In this document: positions 23,809 to 33,305 of the stretch, piece after piece
How the letters are laid out: each line of letters starts with the position of its first letter
Position numbering within the stretch: the stretch's first letter is position 1
DNA from: Buxus sempervirens
Lineage: Eukaryota > Streptophyta > Magnoliopsida > Buxales > Buxaceae
Direction: 5' to 3'
Assembly (NCBI GenBank): GCA_947561395.2
Contig: OX387185.1
Span: 25,549,866 to 25,613,865 of the forward strand
Length of the DNA stretch: 64,000 bases
Notes under the pieces: model-generated
Told to the model about the DNA's origin: nothing
Database searches by the model: none
Seen by the model: only the letters and a program-made list of their open reading frames with translations
Translations under genes and position numbers: made by a program

Positions 23809-23816
23809 TATAAAAA
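23809..23816 (+). promoter_or_regulatory. TATA box of LTR-F
   Basis: TATAAAAA 11 bases after the last palindrome, about 720 bases from the LTR start. A possible leader splice donor CCCCAAG|GTAAAG follows at 24101/24102. Confidence 0.65.
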
Positions 23817-25004
23817 GGCAGCAGCAGCCCCATTTCGAGGGTTGGCTTTTCTTTGGCTGTTTCCACCTCGTCTGCCCCTTTGCACCTGCTCCGAAAACCC
23901 TTCACCTTGCCTCCTTTTGGCTCCCTAAACCCTCAAGCACAACCTTAAGCCCATTCCACCCCTTGTTTCTCTCTTCTTCTCCAATTTCACCCAAGCAAGG
24001 AGGAGGTTACCTGCTGTTGGTGGCCAAAGGAGGAGCTCCAGCCACTTCTCTTGCTTCAAAGGGAGTTCAAGCACATCACATAAGGGTCATTTGACCCCAA
24101 GGTAAAGTCTCTTGTTGTATTTGGTCTAACATAGTTGAATGAGAGCATGTTTTGACTCCCATGAGCAAGCCTACGCATATGAGATGCTTGTCTTACCTTT
24201 ACAGCATGTTCCTTGCTTGATTCATGTCCCCACCAAGGTAGCCCAACTCCCATGGTAAGGGGAGCATACGTGCAATTCCAAGAAAGAATGGGGGAGTATC
24301 CTCACACACTTTAAAGGGGTTTTCACATTTTGTTTTGCTATGTTTTGTCTCCATTCATAGGGGAGCGTGTTCCCCTCTTTCCATTCAATCCCTTGTACCC
24401 TTAAACCCCACTCACCTTTCTTCAATGGCTCTCCCTCCTTGACTTCATGCTTGTTGGTCCTTGTGGTGTCTATACAGTGAAAAGTATGCACGTGTAAGGT
24501 TGTGATTAGTTGCATGTTCTGATATGATAAGCACACGTTTGTGCACTTCCTCCATGAGAGCACATTAGGTCACCTCTATTTGGTTCTAGCACCCCACCTT
24601 CACATGCATGCGAGCACACACCTCACTTCCATTTCGTCGGGCACACATAGCACGTAGAGGTACATACACTTTGCTCGTGATTCAAAGCATGCTTTCCTGG
24701 TTTGCTTGATAGATTTATGCTTGTCTTGCATGCTTGCTGAGGTGGAGACTGGGAAGAGCCATGACGAGGACACTTAGGTCCCTGTCCTGCTGCTGTAAAT
24801 GCCCTAAGAATGAGAAGGTGATTCCAGAAGCCTCCTCCCCCTTTGATGAAACCCTTAAAGTCCCTAAAGGGGATAAAAATGGAGGCTTCCCCTTCTCTCT
24901 GTACCACTGTGGGCCCACACAGGGGCCCACAGGTCTACTGGAACACCATAGAAGACTCAGAAACCCAACCCCCTTGGAAAAATCCGAAAAAACAGCTTCT
25001 GTGT

Positions 25005-25111
25005 GTTGATCCGACAACTCAGGTCGGATCAACAGGGACCTGTTTGTAGCCGGCTAAGGATGCCGGATACACTGATCCTCATGCGTAGCTGACATCTCAG
25101 GCCGGCTACAC
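25005..25111. other. downstream palindrome group of LTR-F
   Basis: GTTGATCCGAC-aactcag-GTCGGATCAAC with perfect 11-bp arms (25005-25033), then TGTAGCCGGC..GCCGGATACA (25046-25071), then a weaker one to 25111. The CCGAC/GTCGG core is that of the five upstream palindromes. Confidence 0.8.
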
Positions 25112-26350
25112 TGCCAAAATTTCATTTTTCTTATTTTTCTTGGTTTTGTGCAATTTTCTTGTTTTTCTAACTAAAGCAAACAATCCAATAGGGTTTCTGG
25201 GTCCCCCGGAAACCCAAAATGGGACTCGGGCCACTTGGTCCAATTTGATACATAGTGGGCCTTCCAACAGGGCCCACCAAGCCCAACAACTCACTTTGCT
25301 TAAATAAGTAAATCCAATTAATGAAGCGGGCCGGATCATTTTGAGGGCCACCAGAGCCCAAATTGAAGCATGCAGGCCTAGATTAGGTATGGTTTGGCCG
25401 AGACTTCGGGCTAGGGCCTATCGGGCCCGCTAAGCCCATTAATTGAATTTGAAGGGTTAAAACCCTAATTCCCAGGCTAAGGGCCCCAAGCCCATGCCTA
25501 GCCCACTTTGGGTCAAATTTAAATAAGATAATCTAAAAATACCTTTGGCAACCATCCTGGGGGCCCACCTAGGGGCCCACAAACCAATCCAGGCTCGCCT
25601 TGGCATGAAAATCAACTTAATAATCAAACCTGAACTTTAAAATAAAATCGATTCATTGGAGCAAAGCCCAAAGGGCCTCTCAGGTTAGATTGAGGCCCAC
25701 CAGAGACATGTGGGCTGGACTCAGCCCACCTAGGAATCCAAGGGCCTTCCAACGGGGCCCGCCCAACTAGACTCATCCCACTTTAAGCTAAAAGATAAAT
25801 CAAGTAAAGGGACCCACATCACTTTGGCGGTCCCGCTAGACTTAACCAATGTGCATACTGGAATAGGAATCGAGTGAGTAGACCAAAGTTGACTCAAAAC
25901 CAGAAAAACCTATGGGACCCGTCATTCGACGGGATGGATTGGGGCGTCTACGGACTTCCCCAAACCGCAACCGAGAACTTACCTAGAATCTCTAAGCCGC
26001 AGACCAAGCCTTGACAGACAAACTTAGGCACCCAGGTAGAAGCCTGCACCCCATCAGGCAGTGGCGACTCCAATTCCCATATTACCCATCCGGAGGCACG
26101 CACGATTTCGCGTGCGCCCACCCGTGCGACCATGCGCACAACATGTACAAAAGATATCTCCCAAGAGTATAAGTCCAAAAATAATATTTGCATCCCATAT
26201 GCAATTTTCCAAACAAAATACTACATCATAAAGAATCCTACTGCGGGTAGTAGTAGCCCTCAAGCCTGTACTCAAGCTCACCCTCAATAACTGCCCCGGT
26301 ACGTGGCTCACCAAGCGGATCTGAAAACAAATCCGGTAAAACAAAACGCG

Positions 26351-26367
26351 TGAGACTTAAAGTCCCA
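26351..26367 (-). other. conserved LTR stem-loop, copy in LTR-B
   Basis: TGAGACTTTAAGTCCCA-type hairpin (TGAGACTTAAAGTCCCA on the + strand): 7 pairs including one G-U on the transcribed strand, followed by GTAAGCAGCAAACATGCATG. Confidence 0.75.
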
Positions 26368-26486
26368 GTAAGCAGCAAACATGCATGCAGAGAAACAGTT
26401 TATGCAATTTTGTAACATCATGATAATATTCACAAGTATAAGATACCAAATGCAAACCAAAACATCTTAAACAGATATAAAGTGTA

Positions 26487-26866
26487 ATTCCAAGTCAAAT
26501 ATCTCAATCGAGTAATTCGTGAAATCAAATCAACAATTCCAAGTCAAATGTCTCAATCGAGTAATTGATGAAATCAAATCAACAATTCCAAGTCAAATGT
26601 CCAAATCAGATTAATAATCGCTGTCCAAGATTAAGGCCAAGTGGAGTATTTCAACACTGCCGACGAATCAAGGCCCAGTGGAGTACTTCTACACTGCCGA
26701 CGAAATCAAGGCCAAGTGGAGTACTTCTACACCGCCGACGCATCAAAGCCAAGTGGAATACTTCTTCGCTACCTGATGAATCAAGGCTAAGTGGAGTACT
26801 TCTATGCTGCTCGATGAATCAAGGCTAAGCGGAGTACTTCTACACTGCCCCGGTTCATGAAGTCCA
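26487..26866. repeat. tandem arrays of LTR-B
   Basis: About 2.5 units of 50 bp (26487-26605, AATTCCAAGTCAAAT..CTC), then six units of about 38 bp (26633-26866) with the core CAAGTGGAGTACTTCTACAC and GCCGACGAATC. Confidence 0.88.
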
Positions 26867-27444
26867 AAATCAATCAAAACGAATACTATAAAATCCTCAA
26901 AATACATTTTGGATGATTGGGATAGTCTTAGGATTTCTAATAAGGTCACCCTACTAAAAATCAATGGATTCCGAGACGAAAAGTTTTGGACCTCAAAAAT
27001 ATTCTAAGTCTGGATAAAAATGTTGACTTTTCGGTGTAGAATTTTTCTAGACAAATCTACAAGGAATTTCAAGCTCAAATTCTGGTTGTGGCCTATTGGA
27101 GAGTAAAAAAATCTCCTAGAATTTTCTGGGCTTCTGAATCACTCATTTGGGTGTCAAACTCAAAAAGTGGCATTTTATGAAAATCGGGAAAACTGGAAAT
27201 TTAGGCATGAACTGGAAAGTTGAATTTTTATTGGTTGGGAATTGGGCCTTGGGAGTATTTTTATTGGTTCCAAATGGGGGGTAAAACCTTATTTACATGC
27301 AAAGACTTAAGTAAATGGAGCAATAAATACACAGGACATTTACTTAAATGTCTTTCATGGAAATAAGGGTGCTATGCAAGAGGCTTGGGTTGTTTGGGAA
27401 AGGGTTGGAGAGAAAAAGGGTGAAGAACTCACAAAACAGGGTCC

Positions 27445-27690
27445 ACGATTAGGTCGTGAATTAATCGCCCAGGGGCGATTAGCTTTAGCGTTCGGGGCGT
27501 TAAGGTTTAAAGTTCGGGCGTTGAGGTTTAAACAAAGGCAACGCGCGCGCTCTAAGGATTGACTTTCGCTCACTAAGGCTCTGGATTAATCGCCCAGATT
27601 AATCCTGTTTCGCGATTAGGATAACAGGGGCTGATTTCTAGGGGATTTGGCTCAGGATTAATCTCCAATTTTTAGGATTAATCACCAGGT
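27445..27690. other. palindrome cluster of LTR-B (GATTAATC type)
   Basis: CGTGAATTAATCGCCCAGGG, GGGGCGATTAGC, GGATTAATCGCCC and CGCGATTAGG repeats, the counterpart of 19566-19830 in LTR-A. Confidence 0.65.
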
Positions 27691-28242
27691 CGGGATTTTG
27701 AAATATTTTGGCTATTTTCAACACAAAACTCATAGAAATCATTTCCAGCACTCCCAACATCAAATAAGATGATTATAAAACATCCCAACATGCTTCAAAA
27801 TACTTTCCAAAACAAAGATTCATCCCAAATCCACATGAACACAAATCTAGCACATGAAACTTCATTCAAAACACAAATCTCAAACCTTAATCCGAAATAT
27901 AATCAATAGAGTTGGAAATCCATGGCAAATTAATAGAAAACTAACCAAGAGTATTATACCATCAAAACCTATGAATTTTAAAAGCAAATAGCAACATGCA
28001 AGATCATTTCTTCGAATAAATCAAACCCTAGAGAGAGAATACGAATGTTGGTAATTCATTTTGTTTGGAAGGGTTTGTTACTTACCTGTTAATGGAGAAG
28101 CAAACTTCTCTCCAAGCACTTCTCTCCTTCTTCTTCTTCCTCTCGAAGCTTCCGAGCAAGCTCCCATACTTTCTTTCTTGTTCTATATGTCCAAGACAAG
28201 AGGGAGTGTTCTAAAAATACTTAGAATTGAAATTAGGGCATC

Positions 28243-28250
28243 CTTTTATA
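28243..28250 (-). promoter_or_regulatory. TATA box of LTR-B
   Basis: TATAAAAG on the - strand followed by GATGCCC, equivalent to 14786 in LTR-A; donor AG|GTAAGT lies about 165 bases downstream. Confidence 0.65.
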
Positions 28251-28314
28251 TGCCCAAGTTTTGGGTCTTTCAAATCTGCCCCTAAAAAAGGCTTTTATTC
28301 AATTAAAACCCTTA

Positions 28315-29295
28315 GGGGTACCTTAGTGTTAAGTATGGGTGTACTTTAGTGATAAGTAGAGGGTACCTTAGTGTTATTTGAAGGGTTAACCAAGTGTTTT
28401 AAGGGGTTTTCCTTAGCTATTTCAAATGCATACTCCAGGGATGCTTGGGGGTACTTTAGTTATATCAGATGGGATACCCTGGTATGAAGTGGGAGTACCT
28501 TAGTGTTATTGAGGGGGGTACTTTGGTGTTTCAAGGGGGTTTGCCTTAGCCACTTCAAGAGGTATGTTTTACAAATGCTTGGGAGGTGTACCTCAGCTAA
28601 CACAAGGGGTACTTTAGTTATATGAGGGTACTTTAGTTATTTGAAGTGGTACCTTAATGTTTCAAGGGGGTTTACCTTAGTCATTCTAAGGGGCAACTTT
28701 TAGATAAGCTCAGGGGGTGTACCTTAGTTATATTGAGGAGGTGTACTTAGCTATAGAAGGGGTGTACCTTAGTTATACGAGGAGGTACATCTAAATAATA
28801 CGAGGAGGATGTACCCTAGGTAATATAAGGGATGTACCTTAGGTATCTTGGAGGTACTTTAGTTATATAAAGGGGGTACCTTAGCTGTATAAGGGAATGT
28901 ACCTTAGCTAAACAAGGGGGTACTTCAAGTAAGACAGTAGGGTACCTTAGTTAAAATAAAGGGATACCTTAAGCAATACAAGTGAGGTACCTTAGGTATA
29001 ATTAGGGGATACTTTAGGTATTCGAATGAGGTATCTTAGGCAAAACAGTGGGGTACCTTAACCAATATGGGTGAGGTGCCTTAGGTAATATAAGGGGGTA
29101 CTTTAGGTATTTGAGAGGGTACCTTAGGTATACTTAAGAGTTACTTTAGGTGTTCTTAGGAGTATTTTGGGGTATACATAGGTATACACTAGTGTTATCC
29201 GGGAGGGTATTTGGGGTAAACTCTGAGGTAAACTTTGGGATAAACTTTGGGGTAAACCATGGATATACTTGGGAATTACTCTAGGTACACATAAA
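28315..29295 (-). repeat. GGTACC-type minisatellite in the U3 of LTR-B
   Basis: About 40 degenerate units such as GGGGTACCTTAGTTATA and TACTTTAGGTATT. At about 980 bp it is roughly 1.7 times as long as in LTR-A. Confidence 0.9.
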
Positions 29296-29552
29296 GTCTA
29301 ATTTTCCGAATTTGATTTCCAATTCACTAAAGCTAATTGGAGAGTATCTTAGACAATTGGAATTGAGAAATAACATTAATTAAACTTACCTTAATAACCT
29401 TCATAAAGTTCAATTGATTTCTCTAAATCCTCAAGAATAATCCACATTTACCTCATCTTCATAACACAAATACTTAATTAGTCTAATAATCACTCTTTAG
29501 ATAATTAATCTTAATAATTAAAATATAATCTGGGTCGGGGTCTTACATCACT

Positions 29553-29867
29553 TAACTTGAAATCATCATTTTTCTCCTTAGTTTGCTAGGGGTTGTGCAT
29601 TGTCTTTCATGGTGGGTTACTTTGTCATTGATTGGGTTTTTGTATTTGACGATGCAACTTGTAAATGTAGAGAAAAAATTGGTGTTCTTTGAGGTGGGGT
29701 TTGTGTGAAATTTGGTTTGAGGTTACTGACAGAGGAAAAATGTTGAGAATTTAGTGGAAAATTCAAGGTGCACAGTTCTTTATGGCTATGTTATGTTGCT
29801 ATGGTGCTACCTGTTCTAAGGTGAGGGGATTTCCCCGCATTTCTTTTTATTGTTTTCTTGGTATTTA
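29553..29867. other. non-repeat stretch before the small DNA elements
   Basis: No gene seen. It is the continuation of 22581-22815 and ends with TTA before GGGCTCGTTTGGC. Confidence 0.45.
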
Positions 29868-31338
29868 GGGCTCGTTTGGCGTTCATTTTGGGAATTTATT
29901 CTAAGCCTTGGAACTTGGTGTTTGGTGGGCATTATAGAATCTGGATTCTAGTAGAATTCGATTCCATAATCCAAAGGTGTGTTTGGTTGGGATTTTAAAG
30001 CCGGATTCTACTATCCGATTGTTTAATCAAGCCCATAATTAGAATCTACTTTTTTGGTGATTATAGGATTATGGACATTGGTGCTTATATTTCCAAAACC
30101 TGTGATTCTAGAGATTATGTATAACATATTACATAAAACATGTTATAATAAATAATAACATTATAAGTATTATAATATAATATATTCTGTTATATAATAT
30201 ATAATTGATAACACAATATTAAATTATATTACATGTAATATAAATATTATTAATATAAATATCATTATTATAATAATATTATACATGATAATATATATAA
30301 TAAATTATAAATTTCAATATAATGTACATTATAAATAATAATAATTATTATAATATATGATTTTAATAACAACAAATTATGATATAAATTATATTACATT
30401 ATAAATTTTATTATATTAATATTATATATTAAAATATTATATTATTATAATAATCATATTATTATATCATAAAATATAATAATATAATAAATTTATTATT
30501 ATAATATATATATATATATATTTAATATAATAATATTCTATAAATTATAATATAACTTTTATTAGAATTTATGTTATAATAAACATTAATTATATTATAG
30601 TATTATTATAATAATATTATATATTATAATAGTATAATATTATATTATTATATAATAATTTGAAACATATTAGTATATTATATATTTCAAACAAATTAAT
30701 ATATTAATAATATTATATTGTTACAATAAACTTATTATAATAATATTATATACATATATATTTAATATTTAATATAATAATATTCAAATTTAATATTATA
30801 TTAATATTAACATAATAATATATATTAATATATTTAACAAAGTTAATATTATAATATATTTTATTAAATTTAGTGTTACAATAAATTTATTATAATATTA
30901 TATATAATATACATAACGTTTGAGTTATAATAAACATAAATTATATTATTATAAAATTATATATTATAATAAGTTATAATATAATTTATATTATAATATA
31001 CATAATATTTTATTATTATATTACTATAATATTATATATAAATTTATATATTATATAAAAATATACATGTTATGTAATAATATATATGATTTTAAATACG
31101 ACTTTAATTTTTCTATATATATATATTATATTATTTTTATGTAATTTTTAATAAAAGAAACTCCAAATTTGTGGCAATCAAACAAGATTCCAAATTCTAA
31201 TTTAAAAATCTGAGTTTACAATCTAACTTATCCAAATAGGATTTTGGTTTTCTAAAATCGAGGAAATATAATTTGGGTTATAGAATCCAGGATTAGAATC
31301 CCAATCCAGATTCTATAATGCCCAACAAAACGCCACTT
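29868..31338. mobile_element. MITE-like element(s) around an A/T-only block
   Basis: GGGCTCGTTTGGC at 29868, preceded by TTA, looks like a Tourist/Harbinger terminus. Inside it, GTTTGGTGGGCATTATAGAA at about 29918 is mirrored by TTCTATAATGCCCAACAAAA at about 31311, with further inverted similarity (ATTCTA, GGATTCTA, CCGATT) extending about 100 bp inward. ACTT lies on both outer sides of this inner pair. No transposase is present. Confidence 0.55.
30120..31150. repeat. about 1 kb made almost only of A and T
   Basis: Irregular ATTATAATA-type words with very few G or C, including (TA)n at about 30505-30520. It fills the centre of the inverted pair at 29918-31330. Confidence 0.85.
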
Positions 31339-31549
31339 TTTTAGGATTAGAATCCCTTAAATGGATTAGAATCCTAATAAGGGATTAAATGGGTGTTTGG
31401 TAAGCTATGCCAAAGGTAACGAGAAAAAAGAAACACCCCTCAACCCCCGTTTTAAGAATTTAAGAATTAGTTTTGCAATTTTTGCGGTGCCAAACTTGTA
31501 AATAATATAAAGTTTTAAACAATGGCATAAATTGTAAATATTGTATCGC

Positions 31550-31665
31550 ACCTTTTCCCTTCAACGTAGCCCTCTTCTCTTCAACGCACCTTTGATCTCT
31601 ATTGTCCGTTTGGAGTCTCTGATCTTCGATTTCTTTGGGCCATGGCTTCTAATGGAGCTCCTCCG
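31550..31665 (+). promoter_or_regulatory. possible 5' leader exon of the host gene
   Basis: A pyrimidine-rich stretch (CTTCAACG, CTCTTCTCTTCAACG, TTCGATTTCTTTGG) leads to GCCATGGCTTC at 31642 and then a good splice donor CTCCG|GTGAGT at 31665/31666. The ATG opens MASNGAPP. Another possible exon lies at 31791-31817 (TTGCAG| ... |GTATGG). If spliced to the acceptor at 36135/36136, this ATG opens a short upstream frame that ends in TAG at 36169-36171, overlapping the main start region. Inference; a transcript is needed. Confidence 0.4.
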
Positions 31666-32394
31666 GTGAGTTTTGCAGCTTAAAATATCCAACTATTTGA
31701 TGCTTTAAAGCTCAGAAGAAAAAGAATTCAAAATTTTAGGGTTTTCTCGGTCGGCAGCTGACGTCTAGCTCGGGAAGAAATCTGTTGCAGGGGCCGCTTC
31801 TCAAGCGATCTGAAACTGTATGGATTCCATGATCTCTCTTTCTGACATTATGCTTTTGTTGTTGGTCAATGAAATGAGAATTGTTTCTCGCTGGATTTTT
31901 CATTAATTTGTTTTCATGTACTCATTGCATCTGTTACTCGGTAATCATCCTCCGTCCAAAAAACAGGGGAGATGAATTGAGATCTTCCATTCATATGACC
32001 ATTATTTGATCGCAAATGCATATTGTTAGTACTTTTATATGTATGTCTTCTTGTTTTTAGATTAGAATTAAATTATATATTCCACCACCAGACTGTCAAG
32101 ATGGAGACTACAGGACCGGGCCTCATATTTTTTCTCCATTTATATTGAAGCATATTTTCTCTCCATTTATATTGAGGCAACACCAAGATAATCCATATTA
32201 TTTGGAGAAAAATTTGATCCCATACAGTAGCAGAGTGTAAACATGCTATACATTTCTGGATGGCAATATGCATATTTTGCCATGTAGTCAAGGTTATTTG
32301 ACCTTTCTCCTTCTTAAGTCATCAAGAAGAAGGCATTTCCTTTGCACAGATTCCTTTCCCACAAATGATTTAAGCATGTTTTACTGTAGATATT
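31666..32394. other. putative first intron, left part
   Basis: No coding sequence recognised. A short duplicated CTCCATTTATATTGA lies at 32130-32180. Confidence 0.4.
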
Positions 32395-33125
32395 AATGGG
32401 ATCCCACTTGGAGCAATTGCAAACTACATCAGAATAGCTTCATCTCTAGTTGCAGAAGCGACTGCAGTTCTAGAAGGGATCAAGCTTGCAAAAATATTGG
32501 GAAAGATTGGGTCCATACTGAAGTGATTCAGCTACTCTTACTCATATTCTCAGCCAGACAAAAGATAACATCACATGGTACATAAAAGAAATCATTCAAG
32601 ACATATCAGCAACATGTAGAAGTTTTTGAAAAGTGAAACTAAGATCTACAGAGAAGCTAACGCCACAGCAAATGCCTTGGCTAATTTTGGATTAGACCAG
32701 TTTTCTTGTTTTTGGAAAACAAATTTACCTCCTTAAATTTCTTCTGTTCTTATTGATGAATTTTGTGCAGATCTATACCACGTGTAACTCAGACCTGTTT
32801 TGATTAATAGTAATATTTCTGATCTTATTACCAAAAAAGAAAGCCTTATCGGTATCAATTGTATTTTTTTTTTGTGTTATTTGAGTCAATTATAGTTGCA
32901 CGTGCTGTTGGAGAGTTTGGTATGATAGGGTAAATGATGATTCTTAGGGACTTTGGAGGAGGAATGAGTTTTGTCAGGTGTTTTATATTTGTATTATTTA
33001 TATTCAGATATATTTATAAGAAGTATTTTTCTTTTTTATTTTTTCAGGTATTTTAAGTTTCATCTTTCAAGGATTAACCAGTTTTCTTATTATTATTCAT
33101 AAAAAAAAGAAAAAAAAAGGAAAAG
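32395..33125 (+). pseudogene. L1 3' fragment with RNase H domain
   Basis: Bases 32395-32525 translate to GAIANYIRIASSLVAEATAV and LEGIKLAKILGK, followed in shifted frames by WYIKEIIQDI and ANATANALANFGL. This is the RNase H-like C-terminus found in plant L1 ORF2 proteins. It ends in TTATTATTATTCAT and an A-rich tail (33095-33125). Several stops and shifts make it non-functional. Confidence 0.65.
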
Positions 33126-33159
33126 AAGAATTTTACGGAACTCATTTCATTGCGTCTTA

Positions 33160-33305
33160 ACCAAACAATTGTTTGGGTTAGAATTCATTTTGCTATGTGC
33201 AAACCAAATGGAATTAGAAAGCCTTAAAAATTAATTTGCCAAGTGAGTTCTAGGAACTCATTCTCAGAATGAATTCCTAATCCGGAATGAAAGCCAAACG
33301 AGGCC
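33160..33305. mobile_element. Tourist-like MITE end
   Basis: The stretch ends AATGAAAGCCAAACGAGGCC followed by TTA, the mirror of the terminus at 29868 (also next to TTA). Internal GGAACTCATTCTCAGAATGA is palindromic. Either one end of a small MITE or the right end of a 3.4-kb element. Confidence 0.45.

Larger units (their letters stand above)
23088..26140 (+). mobile_element. LTR-F: solo LTR of the LTR-E family nested in LTR-B
   Basis: It starts TGTAAGCACCC and ends CATGCGCACA, with a perfect duplication ACATG (23083-23087 and 26141-26145). LTR-A, which lacks it, reads across the site. Length 3053 bp. Layout matches LTR-E: a TTGAC..TTTCTGCT unit, palindromes, TATA box, leader donor, a second palindrome group, and a GGCCCAC-rich end region. 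It carries no coding sequence; ORFs of up to 113 codons inside it are not supported. Confidence 0.9.
22816..29547 (-). mobile_element. LTR-B: solo LTR, inverted relative of LTR-A, carrying LTR-F
   Basis: It reads TGTAGCTCCCCAG at the left and GTCGGGGTCTTACA at the right, with a perfect 5-bp duplication TCACT (22811-22815 and 29548-29552). Without LTR-F it is about 3.67 kb. From its own start (29547) it has the U3 minisatellite, TATA at 28250, donor AG|GTAAGT near 28086, GATTAATC palindromes, a six-unit array, the stem-loop, and the end region found also at LTR-A's 3' end. It lies in opposite orientation to LTR-A with only about 1.2 kb between them. Confidence 0.9.

Noticed and set aside
22251..26344. 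Many frames of 60 to 113 codons in LTR-F and the end of LTR-E
   Set aside because: They overlap on both strands, show no motifs, and fall in LTR sequence explained by ends and duplications.
26487..26866. CRISPR-like array of 38-bp units
   Set aside because: Units are contiguous with no unique spacers, in a plant LTR with an equivalent array in its relative; ordinary tandem repeats.
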